Source: Chloroflexi bacterium bin125
Lineage (GTDB): Bacteria; Chloroflexota; Dehalococcoidia; Bin125
Direction: 5' to 3'
Length of the DNA stretch: 64,000 bases
Assembly: GCA_002239025.1 (NCBI GenBank)
Contig: MPNM01000012.1
Location: forward strand, 1-64,000
Below, in pieces: positions 9,434 through 18,381 of this stretch. Each line of letters opens with the position of its first letter. Position 1 is the stretch's first letter. The position numbers and the translations under genes are program-made. The notes below the pieces were generated by a model, which saw nothing but the letters and a program-made list of their open reading frames with translations, was not told the origin of the DNA and did not search any database.

Positions 9434-9739
9434 GTTCCTGCGATCAGCACGGTGTGGAGTCCTGTGAGTTCACCGCGCGAAGGGTCGACACGAGCGAAAG
9501 CAGCTCCGCACGGCATGTAGGAGGTGACTCTACGCACGTCTCACGACCCGCAGGAATCCGGTTCGTCGTCCTCGATCGCGCCGCCCTTGGGTACTCCGCC
9601 CTGGCCATGCCGGATGAGGTGTACCGTCGGGAATATTGTCTCGCTTCCGTTGAGTGATTGCACTTGTTCTGCTCTGTGTCCTTCCTACGTTTCGTTCATG
9701 CGTTGGACGCCTGACCGCCGCCAACCAGATGTGGCGAGG

Positions 9740-9979
9740 TCATTCGCCTTCAGCTGGCGCGAGGTCGGCGATCCCGCCGTCGGGACCCCAACCCACGAGT
9801 AGCGCCGCCATTAGCGCCGCCGCAGACAGCGTGATCGCGCGGGTCAGCGAACCGACCGAGCCGGCGAGCAGCCGCGCCCAGCTCTGAGAGACTCGCAACA
9901 CCAGCCGTCGGCGGCAGGCCTGGGCCCCTGCATCCGCAATCACCCCGAGGCCCAAGCGTCTGTCGCTGGCGTCGCTCAT
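9740..9979 (-). CDS. Small single-span membrane protein
   Basis: 79 residues starting MSDASDRRLG, with one hydrophobic helix (ITLSAAALMAALLVGWG) and a short acidic tail. A second copy of its N-terminal half lies at about 11190-11287, so it belongs to the tandem duplication described here. No family recognised. The ribosome-binding site is weak (GTGGAA), so translation is uncertain. Confidence 0.4.
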   Translation of the reverse strand: MSDASDRRLGLGVIADAGAQACRRRLVLRVSQSWARLLAGSVGSLTRAITLSAAALMAALLVGWGPDGGIADLAPAEGE

Positions 9980-10211
9980 AGACGTTCCACTCGCTTCACC
10001 AGTCGTGGTGTCACATCATTGCGCAAGTCTTGTGTTGGCAGTGTGCTCAACGGGGCATCCATACGTGCAGATTGCATGTGTCCTGAGGATGGAGCTGAAG
10101 CTTGAACTGGACTGCGCGCGGACGGCTGGCGCATCTCGATTCCAGGCGATGCACGACAAACGGTCCGACAGCTGGCGCCGATCGTCCGCGCTGGGCGTGC
10201 CAAGGAATCAG

Positions 10212-10946
10212 CTAGTGCTCGCCGGTCGCTCCCAGAAAGGCCAGCACAAACATGACTGTGCCGCTCCAAACTGCATACTTCAATGATTGCCGTTCCGGGC
10301 GAAACATTTGGTTACGCCACGCCTGAAAGTTCAAGTAGATTGCAGCCACCAGATACACCAGCGTTGCCAGAAAGCTGGTACCAATTGCCGCACTCCTCGG
10401 TCCATCAGAGCTCGGGCTGTCTATCTGCATGAATGAGCCCGAGAACGAATAGCCAACCAGGGCAAGGAGAGCCGGACCGGCGATCATCCCCGCCAGAGTC
10501 GCTGTGATCCGTGGAAACAGCGGCAGCCAGAGCACCACGAACAGCGCTGCCAGCGCGGTTCCCAACCAGCGCACGAGGCCGAACTCATTCGGGCCGACGG
10601 TGGTCAACGGCGTCATCCAAGACCAAAGGAGATACGTGATCAACCCGACCAACGACGCACACATCAGTGCGGGGAGAAAGTACACGGCGCCACTCCAGCG
10701 CAGTGTCAAGATGCGGTCCGCTCCCCAGCGCCATCGTGCGGCCGCGATTGCGATGAGCGGGACGACAACCAGTTCGATGCCAGGCCGTGTGGCCTGCAAG
10801 CCAGGGGCGTGGTGAAGCACATCGTCCAACAGGAATGCGCCCGACATGCCGAAGAGCCACATGACCAGAATCAGCACGAGTAAGAGCATGCCCATGCCCA
10901 CAAGCTCAACGAACCGCTCAACTGCTCGGCCCGAGCGTTGATTCAT
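10212..10946 (-). CDS. Multi-pass membrane protein, copy A
   Basis: 244 residues, paralogous along its full length to the gene at 11519-12253. The sequence is mostly hydrophobic, with about six membrane helices: residues about 14-37, 58-70, 80-108, 130-148, 155-170, 185-208 and 225-242 are candidates. The most conserved part between the copies is the middle (SLVGLITYL-WSW and TVGPNEFGLVRWLGTALAA). Ribosome-binding site GAGAGAGAG is 5-6 nt before the ATG. I do not recognise a known family. The run of minus-strand envelope genes suggests a membrane or envelope role only. Confidence 0.75.
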   Translation of the reverse strand: MNQRSGRAVERFVELVGMGMLLLVLILVMWLFGMSGAFLLDDVLHHAPGLQATRPGIELVVVPLIAIAAARWRWGADRILTLRWSGAVYFLPALMCASLVGLITYLLWSWMTPLTTVGPNEFGLVRWLGTALAALFVVLWLPLFPRITATLAGMIAGPALLALVGYSFSGSFMQIDSPSSDGPRSAAIGTSFLATLVYLVAAIYLNFQAWRNQMFRPERQSLKYAVWSGTVMFVLAFLGATGEH

Positions 10947-11287
10947 GAAGCTCTCTCTCTGGGCCGTCCATATGAACTGTCGCCCACAATCCTTTCAGAT
11001 CCTCCGCCGCAACGAAGGTACCGAGTACACTTCTTCGCTTTCTGGAGTCGGCCAGATTGAGCGACGAGTCGCTTGCGATCTTGCAGGTCAGTCAGAGTAT
11101 TGGCGGCGCGGCGCTCGTCGGACTGGCTGGCGCGCACAGAGTCGGTAGAAGGGCTCGAGCACCCAGTGCCGACGTTGAGCGGGGCCCCGCTCTGAACGCC
11201 TCGCAATGCCAGTCGCCGACGCCAGTCCTGTGCGCCTGGATCCACACCCCACTTGTTGACGAGGCGTCTGTCGCTGGTGTCTGTCAT
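10943..11287 (-). pseudogene. Degenerate copy of the small MSDASDRRL gene
   Basis: Starts MTDTSDRRLVNKWGVDPGAQ, clearly similar to the start of the gene at 9740-9979, but after about residue 35 it loses similarity and the transmembrane helix, and the frame runs into the leader and start of the next gene. It is read here as a by-product of the tandem duplication. Confidence 0.5.
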
Positions 11288-11518
11288 CGTCGCTCCACTG
11301 GCTTTACCGGTCGTGGAGTTACATCATGGCGCAAACGCTGTGTGTAGGTGCGCGCAATCGGGTCAAGATGCGTGTAGATCGCGTGTGTCTCTGGAGATGG
11401 AGCTGAAGCTGAAACTGGACTGTGCGCGGACGGCTGGCGCGTCTCGATTCCAGCCGATACGAGGCAAGCGGTCCGGCAGGTGCGCTGATCGTCCGCGGTG
11501 GGCGTGGCAAGGAATCAG

Positions 11519-12253
11519 TTAGAACTCGCCGGCCGCTCCCAGGACGGCCAGGCCCAGCATGATCGAGCCGCTCCAAATCGCGTGAGTCAACGGTTGCCGC
11601 TCTGGGCGCACCACTCGGTCAAGCCAGGCATCCTGGATGAGGTTGATTGCGCCGACTAACCACAGCAGCATTGCCAGAGAGCCGTAGACCAATGTCGCCC
11701 CTATCACTTTTTCGGAGCCCGGGCTGTGTACCTGCATGTGCGTTCCAAAGAACGAGTAGCCGATGACAGCGACCAGACCAGGACCGGCGATCATCCCGGC
11801 CAGGGTTGCCGTGATGCGGGGGAAGAGAGGCAGCCAGATGATCGTGAACCCCGCTGCCAGCGCGGTTCCCAACCAACGCACGAGGCCGAACTCATTCGGA
11901 CCGACGGTGGTCAACGGGGTCGACCAAGACCAAACGAGATACGTGATCAACCCGACCAACGACGCACACATCAGTGCGGGGAGATAGTACACGGCGGGAC
12001 TCCAGCGCAGTGTCATGATCCGGTCCGTTCCCCAGCGCCATCGTGCGGCCGCGACTGCGATGAGCGGGACGATGGCCAGCTCGATGCCAGGCCGTGTGGC
12101 CGGCCAGCTGGTGCGATGGTGAAGGGTATCGTCCAACCGGAATGCGCCCAATCCGCTGAACACCCAGATCACCAGAGTCAGCACGAGCAAGAGCATGCCC
12201 ATGCCCACAAGCTCAACGAGCCGCTCAACTGTTCGGCCCGAGCGTTGATTCAT
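11519..12253 (-). CDS. Multi-pass membrane protein, copy B
   Basis: 244 residues, the same length as copy A with roughly three quarters of positions identical by eye. GGGAG lies 5 nt before the ATG. Differences cluster in the loop after about residue 175 and in the C-terminal third, while the central NEFGLVRWLG segment is unchanged. The purifying pattern (same length, no stops, changes mostly conservative) suggests both copies are functional. Function unknown. Confidence 0.75.
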   Translation of the reverse strand: MNQRSGRTVERLVELVGMGMLLLVLTLVIWVFSGLGAFRLDDTLHHRTSWPATRPGIELAIVPLIAVAAARWRWGTDRIMTLRWSPAVYYLPALMCASLVGLITYLVWSWSTPLTTVGPNEFGLVRWLGTALAAGFTIIWLPLFPRITATLAGMIAGPGLVAVIGYSFFGTHMQVHSPGSEKVIGATLVYGSLAMLLWLVGAINLIQDAWLDRVVRPERQPLTHAIWSGSIMLGLAVLGAAGEF

Positions 12254-12538
12254 GAAGCTCCCTCTCCGGGCCGTCCATATGAACTGTCGCCCACAATCCC
12301 TTCAGATCCACCGCCGTAACGAAGGTACCGAGTTCACTCCTTCACTCTCTGGGTCGGCCTGATTGACCGACGAGTCGCTTGCGATCTTGGGACTCATTCA
12401 GAGTGTCGGCCGCACAGGCTGTACCGATTCGATCGAGTCGCAGGGCCGCGACAGCAGGGAGCGACCATCCATAGCCAGAACGGGCGCTCAAGCCGACGCG
12501 GCGCTCGCCTGGCTTGCGCAAAGGCACAGAACAGTGCC

Positions 12539-13126
12539 CTACGTCCGGATTGAGTGATTCGCAATCAAGTCGATCATCCGGTGGTAGGTCCAGTCCGAGA
12601 TCAGGCGCGTCGTGTCGATCGAGATCGAGTATTGCAGCGCGGTGTCCGGATCCACTGTCTCCTGCAGCGCCGCTAAGGCCAGTACCTGTAGAGCGACGTT
12701 GAGCTGGCGATGGCAGGCGTCCCGTTGCTGCCGCGCCAGATCCCGCTGATCTTCGGCCTGCGTCACGGTGTAGAACAAGTCCGGCGGACGCCAGTCTTCG
12801 AAGTAGCTCAACTGGGTTCCGCAGGTCGTTTCAACCTGACCAAGGGTTTGGTCGAGATTGCGGCGCCCAATCGTAGGCAGCGGCACATCGATCCGGACCG
12901 GACTGGACTGCAACCAGCGACTGTGGCCAAGTTCCGGTCTGATGATGCGAGCGCGTGGATAGTGATACGCGCCGTCATGCACGATGGCAAACTCAATCCG
13001 ACCATCCTGGAGTTCGCGCACGGCGACCTGAAGTTCGGCGCTGACCGAGGTGTCGTTGGCGCGCACCGTGTGCAACACCGCGGAAAGCACGCCTGCACAT
13101 ACGAGTAGCAACAAGAGCAACTTCAT
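12539..13126 (-). CDS. Small exported protein sharing a domain with the large repeat protein at 33008-36448
   Basis: 195 residues from the ATG at 13126 (GGGGGAGA 5 nt upstream; an upstream ATG at 13162 is in frame but adds a charged leader before the signal). Signal peptide MKLLLLLLVCAGVLSAVLHT followed by VRA. Residues about 28-75 follow the pattern 'ELQVAVRELQDGRIEFAI ... PRAR ... WLQSSPVRI', which matches the N-terminal part of the large exported protein at 33008-36448 and one of its internal repeats. The C-terminal half holds two Cys and a Gln-rich helix (EDQRDLARQQRDACHRQLNV). Function unknown. Confidence 0.7.
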   Translation of the reverse strand: MKLLLLLLVCAGVLSAVLHTVRANDTSVSAELQVAVRELQDGRIEFAIVHDGAYHYPRARIIRPELGHSRWLQSSPVRIDVPLPTIGRRNLDQTLGQVETTCGTQLSYFEDWRPPDLFYTVTQAEDQRDLARQQRDACHRQLNVALQVLALAALQETVDPDTALQYSISIDTTRLISDWTYHRMIDLIANHSIRT

Positions 13127-13565
13127 CTCTGTCTCCCCCAAGTTGAGTCGGCGAATCGGCAAAGTCCGAATCGTCCCCGACTAACTCATCGATCGAATCT
13201 CGCAACCCATCCGCAGCCGCGCTCTGCAAGCGGCCACCAGCGGTGATCTGCGGCCCGCTGCTGCCTGTTTGACCGTTCCCCGCGCGGCATACCCGTCCAC
13301 CCACTGTTCCACCGGTGGCTGTGTAGATTGCATGCGAACAGACGGGCAGAAGCGTGCAATCTGGTGCAGTTAACCGAACTAGTGAACTGGGCCGAGCAAC
13401 GCAAGGACGGTTGCGATGCGCTTGTCCTGCCTTCTTCGTTCGCTCTTTGAGAAGATCCACAGATCCTGTCCAACCGGAGAACTCATTTCGGACTCAGACA
13501 CAATTCGGCAACATTTCCTCGCGATTGTGTGTGTCAACGCAGCAACTTCATGAAAGGAAAGCGCA
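13127..13565. other. Intergenic region between divergent genes
   Basis: About 440 bp between a minus-strand gene and a plus-strand lipoprotein. It must contain both promoters, but I cannot pick boxes with confidence. No RNA gene or repeat seen. Confidence 0.4.
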
Positions 13566-14777
13566 ATGACAATCGCGACGCTGCTGAAGAAGACGGTCCT
13601 AGTCGGACCAATCCTGGGAGCTGTAGTCGGCGGTGCAGTCTTGATCGGCTGCGCTTCGGGCTCGGACGACGGGCGGAACAACGAGCCCGCCGTGGCCAGC
13701 CAGGAAACGACCGAACGCGAGCACGACAGTTCGAGAGGAGAACGCGATCGCAACGGAGAACAGAGCCGCGAAGGCGGCGGCGAACACGGTAGTCGAGCCG
13801 GGTCCGAAGGAGAGAGCGGCCAGCACAACGAAGCGCGAGAGCGCGGCGGTGAGTCGGGCGACGCCGACGGCGGTGAGTCGGGCAACGCCGACAGCGGTGA
13901 GTCGGGTGACGCCGACGGCGGTGAAGCTAGCAGCGTCAACTCGCTCGCTCCGGACGCCACCTTCGAAGAGGTCCGCAATGGCGCCCGACTGGTGCTCAAA
14001 TTCGACGACGAATCGAACTCCTTCCGAGGCATGGTCGAGAACACCTCCGATCGCGTCTTGACCCGAGTTCGAGTCGAAGTACACCTGGACAACGGAGCGG
14101 AACTCGGCCCCACGACACCGACCGATCTGGCGCCCGGCGAGTCGCTCGATGTCGTCCTGGCGTCCACGCCTGAGTCGTTCACCGCCTGGACGACCCACGC
14201 CGAGATTGGCAGCGGTGAGGGCGGCGGCGAACAAAACGGCCAGGCCGAAAACGGCCGCGAGAGCCGCGAGGCCGAAATGTCGAGCCCGATTACGCCGCTC
14301 GATGAGACCTGGAGCGGCGTGCTCGGCGGTATCGCCGTCGAAGCCAGTTTCGAGCAGGCCAGCGGGACCATGCACACGACTGTCCGCAACACCCTCGGCG
14401 AAACCCTCTGCTTCGTGCAATCCGAACCGCACCTGAAGTCCGGAACGCGAACGGTCGGAGAGTTGGGACCGGACCAGATCGGGGACCTGGCGCCTGGACA
14501 GCAGGTCACCACCAGCATCTCGGTAGACAGTGAACCGGGACTCGACGGCGTCTCGTTCGATGGCTACGTCGTCCACCTCGAGGTGTTTGACTGCAACGGT
14601 CCCGGCCCGCAACCTCACTCCAGCGAAGGCGGCGAAGGTGGCGAAGGCGGTGAGGGCAACGAGGCTGGCGAGGGACGTGAGTCCTCCGCCGGGCGCGAAT
14701 CCGCTGGTGAGCACGGCGGCAACGGCGAGTCTGGGAGCGAACACGGCTCTCGCGGCGAGAGCGGCAGCCACGACTAG
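13566..14777 (+). CDS. Lipoprotein with FxLYD-like domains and Gly/Glu/Ser-rich linkers
   Basis: 403 residues, AAAGGAAAG 6 nt before the ATG. Lipoprotein signal ends VLIGCASGSDD (Cys near residue 29). A long Gly/Glu/Ser/Asp-rich linker (residues about 45-120) precedes two beta domains: one about 125-205 (ATFEEVRNGARLVLKFDDES then VENTSDRVLTRVRVEVHLDN and LAPGESLDVVL) and a second about 240-345 (TVRNTLGETLC...LAPGQQVTTSISV). Both match the 'FxLYD' pattern of N-x-x-x-x-x-L-x-x-V-x-V then L-x-P-G-E/Q. The tail is a second Gly/Glu/Ser linker. It lies just upstream of a two-component pair and could be the sensed or regulated envelope protein; that is inference. The base composition of the linkers creates long false frames on the other strand. 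Confidence 0.8.
   Translation: MTIATLLKKTVLVGPILGAVVGGAVLIGCASGSDDGRNNEPAVASQETTEREHDSSRGERDRNGEQSREGGGEHGSRAGSEGESGQHNEARERGGESGDADGGESGNADSGESGDADGGEASSVNSLAPDATFEEVRNGARLVLKFDDESNSFRGMVENTSDRVLTRVRVEVHLDNGAELGPTTPTDLAPGESLDVVLASTPESFTAWTTHAEIGSGEGGGEQNGQAENGRESREAEMSSPITPLDETWSGVLGGIAVEASFEQASGTMHTTVRNTLGETLCFVQSEPHLKSGTRTVGELGPDQIGDLAPGQQVTTSISVDSEPGLDGVSFDGYVVHLEVFDCNGPGPQPHSSEGGEGGEGGEGNEAGEGRESSAGRESAGEHGGNGESGSEHGSRGESGSHD
13848..13919 (+). repeat. 24-bp tandem repeat, three units, in lipoprotein linker
   Basis: Three 24-bp units encoding GESGDADG, GESGNADS, GESGDADG follow directly on each other. Nearby ORF text GGEGGEGGEG in the C-terminal linker shows the same kind of expansion. 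Confidence 0.85.
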
Positions 14778-14899
14778 GACGGAATCCACCGAGCACGTGA
14801 ATCGGAGCTGTAAGGAATACAATCCGCCCAGTTCCCACTCACCGGACGCGGCGCCTCCCCCGGCGTCGCGTCCACGCTGGAACTCCCTGAGGAACGACG

Positions 14900-15577
14900 A
14901 TGAGCGGCAACGTTCTGATCATCGAAGACGACAGCAGGATCGCCGACTGGGTGCGGCTCTATTTCGAGCGCGCCGGATACACGGCCGAGGTCGCGCAAGA
15001 CGGTCAGACGGGCCTCAACCTGGCGCGCCGGCTGGCGCCCGACCTGATCATCCTTGACCTCACGTTGCCCCGGCTGGATGGGATCGAGCTGTGCAACATC
15101 CTGCGCCGGGAGTCGGATGTGCCGATCATCATGCTGACCGCCAGGGAAGCACCCGCGCAGCGCATCATCGGACTGGAGAGCGGCGCTGACGACTACATCG
15201 TTAAACCCTTCGATCCACGGGAGGTCATCGCTCGATCTGAAGCGGTGCTGCGCCGCGTTCAGGGCAAGGTGCAACTGGTGCTGACCTGCGGCGACATTAG
15301 CCTGAACGAAACGTCCGGAACAGTCACGGTTGGTGGAGAACCTGTCGACCTGAGCCAGGCCCAGATCGCACTGCTGGCCACGTTTATGCGTCATCCCAAT
15401 CAGGTGCTCACGCGCGATCAGTTGATCTCGTTGACGTGGCAGCACGACTTCGACGGCTACGACCGAGCAATTGACAGCCAGGTCGCACGCCTGCGTAAAC
15501 GCATCGGCCGCGGAGGCAAACAACCGATCCAGACCGTCTACGGGGCCGGATATCGGTTCGTGCCGGAGGATGCGTGA
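14900..15577 (+). CDS. OmpR/PhoB-family response regulator
   Basis: 225 residues. Receiver domain residues 1-115: acidic pocket E9-D10-D11, phospho-acceptor D53 (LIILDLTLP), Thr of MLTAR, Lys of IVKPF. Winged-helix DNA-binding domain residues about 130-225 (QVLTRDQLISLTW, then DSQVARLRKRIG and GYRF). The ATG is preceded by GAGGAACGACG. The kinase that follows starts within the stop codon (TGATG), so both are translated together and form a cognate pair. Confidence 0.95.
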   Translation: MSGNVLIIEDDSRIADWVRLYFERAGYTAEVAQDGQTGLNLARRLAPDLIILDLTLPRLDGIELCNILRRESDVPIIMLTAREAPAQRIIGLESGADDYIVKPFDPREVIARSEAVLRRVQGKVQLVLTCGDISLNETSGTVTVGGEPVDLSQAQIALLATFMRHPNQVLTRDQLISLTWQHDFDGYDRAIDSQVARLRKRIGRGGKQPIQTVYGAGYRFVPEDA

Positions 15578-16995
15578 TGTCGCTTCGCAAGCAGATCACG
15601 GCGGCTACGATCCTCCTCGTGATCCTCACCGTCCTGATCAGCTCAGTCGTGGCCTATCTCGCGACCGAGTCTCGACTCGGGGTGTTCGTTGATCAGATCA
15701 GCGACGACGAAGCGAGCCGGCTGGCGCATGGCCTGGGTCGGGCATACATGGAGGCGGGTGGCTGGCAAACGGCCGATGCCGTGCTGGCAGAGGCCGGCTA
15801 CGCCTACGACGAGACCGTCCAACGAGAACAGTCTGAGTCAGGCGAAGAGAACCACATTGAGGTCTTCCACCAGGACCCGGTCCGGGTCGTCATCGTTGAC
15901 AACGACGGGAGCGTTGTGCTGGACAACTTTGCCCAGTTGGCACCGGGCAGCAGCGCGTCGAACTTGGCGGGACATCGCAAACCAGTCGTGACCGCCCCTT
16001 CCAATCAAGCGATCGGCCACGTCTACGTGGACGTCAACCACGAACGGTTGTCGAGCGAGTCGGATGGATTTCTGAGCACACTGCTCTACATCATTCTGAT
16101 CGGTGGATCGATCACCGTCGGATTTGCGATCCTGTTCGCCGTCTGGCTATCCAAGCGAATCACTGCCCCGGTACGAGCGCTGACGGAGGCCACCCAGGCC
16201 GTCGCCAAGGGAGACGCAACCCGGCTGCAGGTCACGACCTCCGACGAGCTGGGCCAGATGGGCGAGGCCTTCAATCAGATGAGCTCGACCCTGGAGACAC
16301 AACGCGCACTGCGCCGGCAGTTGGTCAACGACGTCTCGCACGAGCTGAACACGCCGCTCAGCGTGATCCAGTTGGAGGCGGCCGGACTCCGCGACGGCCT
16401 GCAGTCGCCCGACGACGCATCCGAGCACATCATCCAGGAGGTGGAGCGGTTGCGCGGACTCGTCACCGACCTGGACTGGCTGGCGGAGACGGACCGTGGA
16501 GAGTTGCAGCTCAACCTCGAAGCAAGGTCGATCGAGGAGTTGCTGTCTGCGGAGTTGGAACGCTGGCAGCCGCAGGCCCAGGTTCACCAGGTGCGGTTGT
16601 CCCTGCAAACTGCGGCCGAGCTCCCCGACATTGAAGTCGATCGAGGGCGATTCAGCCAGGCTCTGGGCAACGTGCTGGGAAATGCGATCAAGAGTGTCGA
16701 AACCGGCGGCAACGTCCTACTCGGCGCCCATATGAAGTCCGATGCGGCCGTGACCATTACCGTCTTCGATGACGGGATCGGCATCGATCCGCCAGATCTT
16801 CCGCATGTCTTTGACCGCTTCTACCGGACCCAGCAGGCTCGACATCAAGGCATCCGCGGTACCGGCTTAGGCCTCGCAATCACCCGCGCGATTGTCGAAG
16901 CGCATGGCGGGTCGGTCGAGGCGACCAGCGAAGGTCCCGGTCAGGGCGCGACTGTATCGATCCACTGGCCGTTGGCCAGCGCAGGGACCGAGTGA
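15577..16995 (+). CDS. Membrane sensor histidine kinase (HAMP, HisKA, HATPase)
   Basis: 472 residues from the ATG at 15577, overlapping the upstream TGA by one base. First membrane helix residues about 8-29 (ATILLVILTVLISSVVAYL), external sensor region about 35-165, second helix about 167-188 (LLYIILIGGSITVGFAILF), HAMP about 190-240, HisKA with phospho-His H255 (VNDVSHELNTPLS), and an ATPase domain with N box (LGNVLGNAIKS), DDGIGIDP and RGTGLGLAI. The sensor part has no domain I recognise. It signals to the regulator directly upstream. Confidence 0.95.
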   Translation: MSLRKQITAATILLVILTVLISSVVAYLATESRLGVFVDQISDDEASRLAHGLGRAYMEAGGWQTADAVLAEAGYAYDETVQREQSESGEENHIEVFHQDPVRVVIVDNDGSVVLDNFAQLAPGSSASNLAGHRKPVVTAPSNQAIGHVYVDVNHERLSSESDGFLSTLLYIILIGGSITVGFAILFAVWLSKRITAPVRALTEATQAVAKGDATRLQVTTSDELGQMGEAFNQMSSTLETQRALRRQLVNDVSHELNTPLSVIQLEAAGLRDGLQSPDDASEHIIQEVERLRGLVTDLDWLAETDRGELQLNLEARSIEELLSAELERWQPQAQVHQVRLSLQTAAELPDIEVDRGRFSQALGNVLGNAIKSVETGGNVLLGAHMKSDAAVTITVFDDGIGIDPPDLPHVFDRFYRTQQARHQGIRGTGLGLAITRAIVEAHGGSVEATSEGPGQGATVSIHWPLASAGTE

Positions 16996-18381
16996 CAGGC
17001 GAACGGGACCGGTCCAGGCGCTCGTAGCAACTGAGAACCAGACGCCTGGTTCGAGTCGGTGACGGTTGCAGAATGACGGTGATCAACAAAGTGGTGCGAC
17101 TGCTCCTGACTGATTTACCGCTGGTCGGTCGTGAGCGGCCTGGTCGGAAGCCCGTGTCCATCCGGGGTGATCCGATGGTCTGACTCCATGAACGCTTGCA
17201 CGTCGTAGTCGAGGTCCTGTTTCGGACTGGTCAAGACGTTGCTCGGCGCACTGCTCTAGCAAGTCAATCTGGCGGCGGTAGAAGCTCGAGGCACCCACCT
17301 CCGAGCATCCCAACGGACAAGCGCACAGGCTCTGTTCTTGGACGTTTCACCTCGCATTGACCTGCGCGGGCGCGGCATCCGGTCCGAAACTCCACCTTCC
17401 GACCCCATGTCGCGTCTGTCCGTCCGTAGGCGGGAAGCCTAGAACGTGCGCGCTTTGCATCCCGGTCACCGCCTCGTCAGAGCTGCTCAGCAGGACCAGT
17501 TGCAGGGCGGACATCGACTCTAGCTCTCGACGAAAACCGGCCTCTAGCCTGCGATCGAGGGTCGCCACCCAGAGGCGATCGCGCAGGGTCTGTGCGGTGC
17601 GAGACTTCATGGCTAAGGGTCCGCGGCTAGCTGATCGGCCCGCGCGCTCCGCAAGCACGGGGTCTCGTTAAGCCGGAGGGACTGAGCCGGCAGGATCTTG
17701 CGCTTGATCAACCTGACATCGTTTCGCAGGGCTTCAGCCTGCCGGCTGCTAGTCTCGTCGAGCTGCTGGTGCGTATGTGCGAGCGACACGACGATTTCCA
17801 GTGACGAACTCCTGCAGCCTTTGCTCGTCACTCATCGCTCCGCTCCTATTGCTCGCGGCCTGAACACGTTTGGGCTCTCCGCTTGAGCGGAGACGGAACT
17901 GCGTTGCGGGAATCCGAGACTCGGGGAACTGAGTCCGCACATGTTTGGATCATCCGGAGCTCAATATGTCGAGACACTGCAATGTGCATAGAAGACCAAT
18001 GCAAGTGGAGTGCGACACCTCCTCCTCGGTCAACAGGGCGGAGTCGATCGCGATACTCGCTCATGCAGGGGTGTTGTCCAGTGGCAGGTCTGTTCTTCGT
18101 CAAGCGGCGAATGACGGACTGTCTCCCACTCAGCGCGGCGTTCGGCGGCTCCTTTCAAGCTCGACCTGGCGACATACGGGCCTTCGCTGAGAGAGGGGTC
18201 CGTTTCGACTCGATTCTGGATCGACGTGCTAACGCCTATCATGTTGCGTGCGCTGGCCGTGCATGATGCGTGGTCTGTCCATGTAGACGGCATGTTCTCG
18301 ACAATCGACAATTGCTGGGTTCGGGAGTGAATGCGCATTGCTGGGGGCACTGAGGGACCCATTGGCCCAGTCGGCTGAGTC
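16996..18381. other. 1.4-kb region with no intact gene; possible decayed coding sequence
   Basis: No convincing gene. On the minus strand between about 17350 and 17840 there are pieces in different frames that look protein-like (MSDEQRLQEFVTGNR; SSRQAEALRNDVRLIKRKILPAQ; LRDRLWVATLDRRLEAGFRRELE), as if a helical protein gene had decayed by frameshifts. I cannot name the family. The rest shows no structured repeat, RNA gene or clear promoter. Confidence 0.35.

Larger units (their letters stand above)
9890..12430 (-). repeat. Tandem duplication, unit about 1.3 kb
   Basis: Two adjacent units (about 9890-11130 and 11195-12430) share a membrane-protein gene, the sequence 3' of it, the start of a small ORF and about 150 bp of 5' leader. 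Equivalent points (gene ends at 10212 and 11519; small-ORF starts at 9979 and 11287) are 1307-1308 bp apart. Long stretches are identical, for example the leader around CATATGAACTGTCGCCCACA, while other parts have diverged, so this is an old duplication kept in place. Confidence 0.9.

Noticed and set aside
13599-14822. A 407-codon minus-strand frame opposite the lipoprotein gene, and another of 379 codons
   Set aside because: They are antisense shadows created by the Gly/Glu/Ser codon bias of the lipoprotein linkers; no start signal and no family resemblance.
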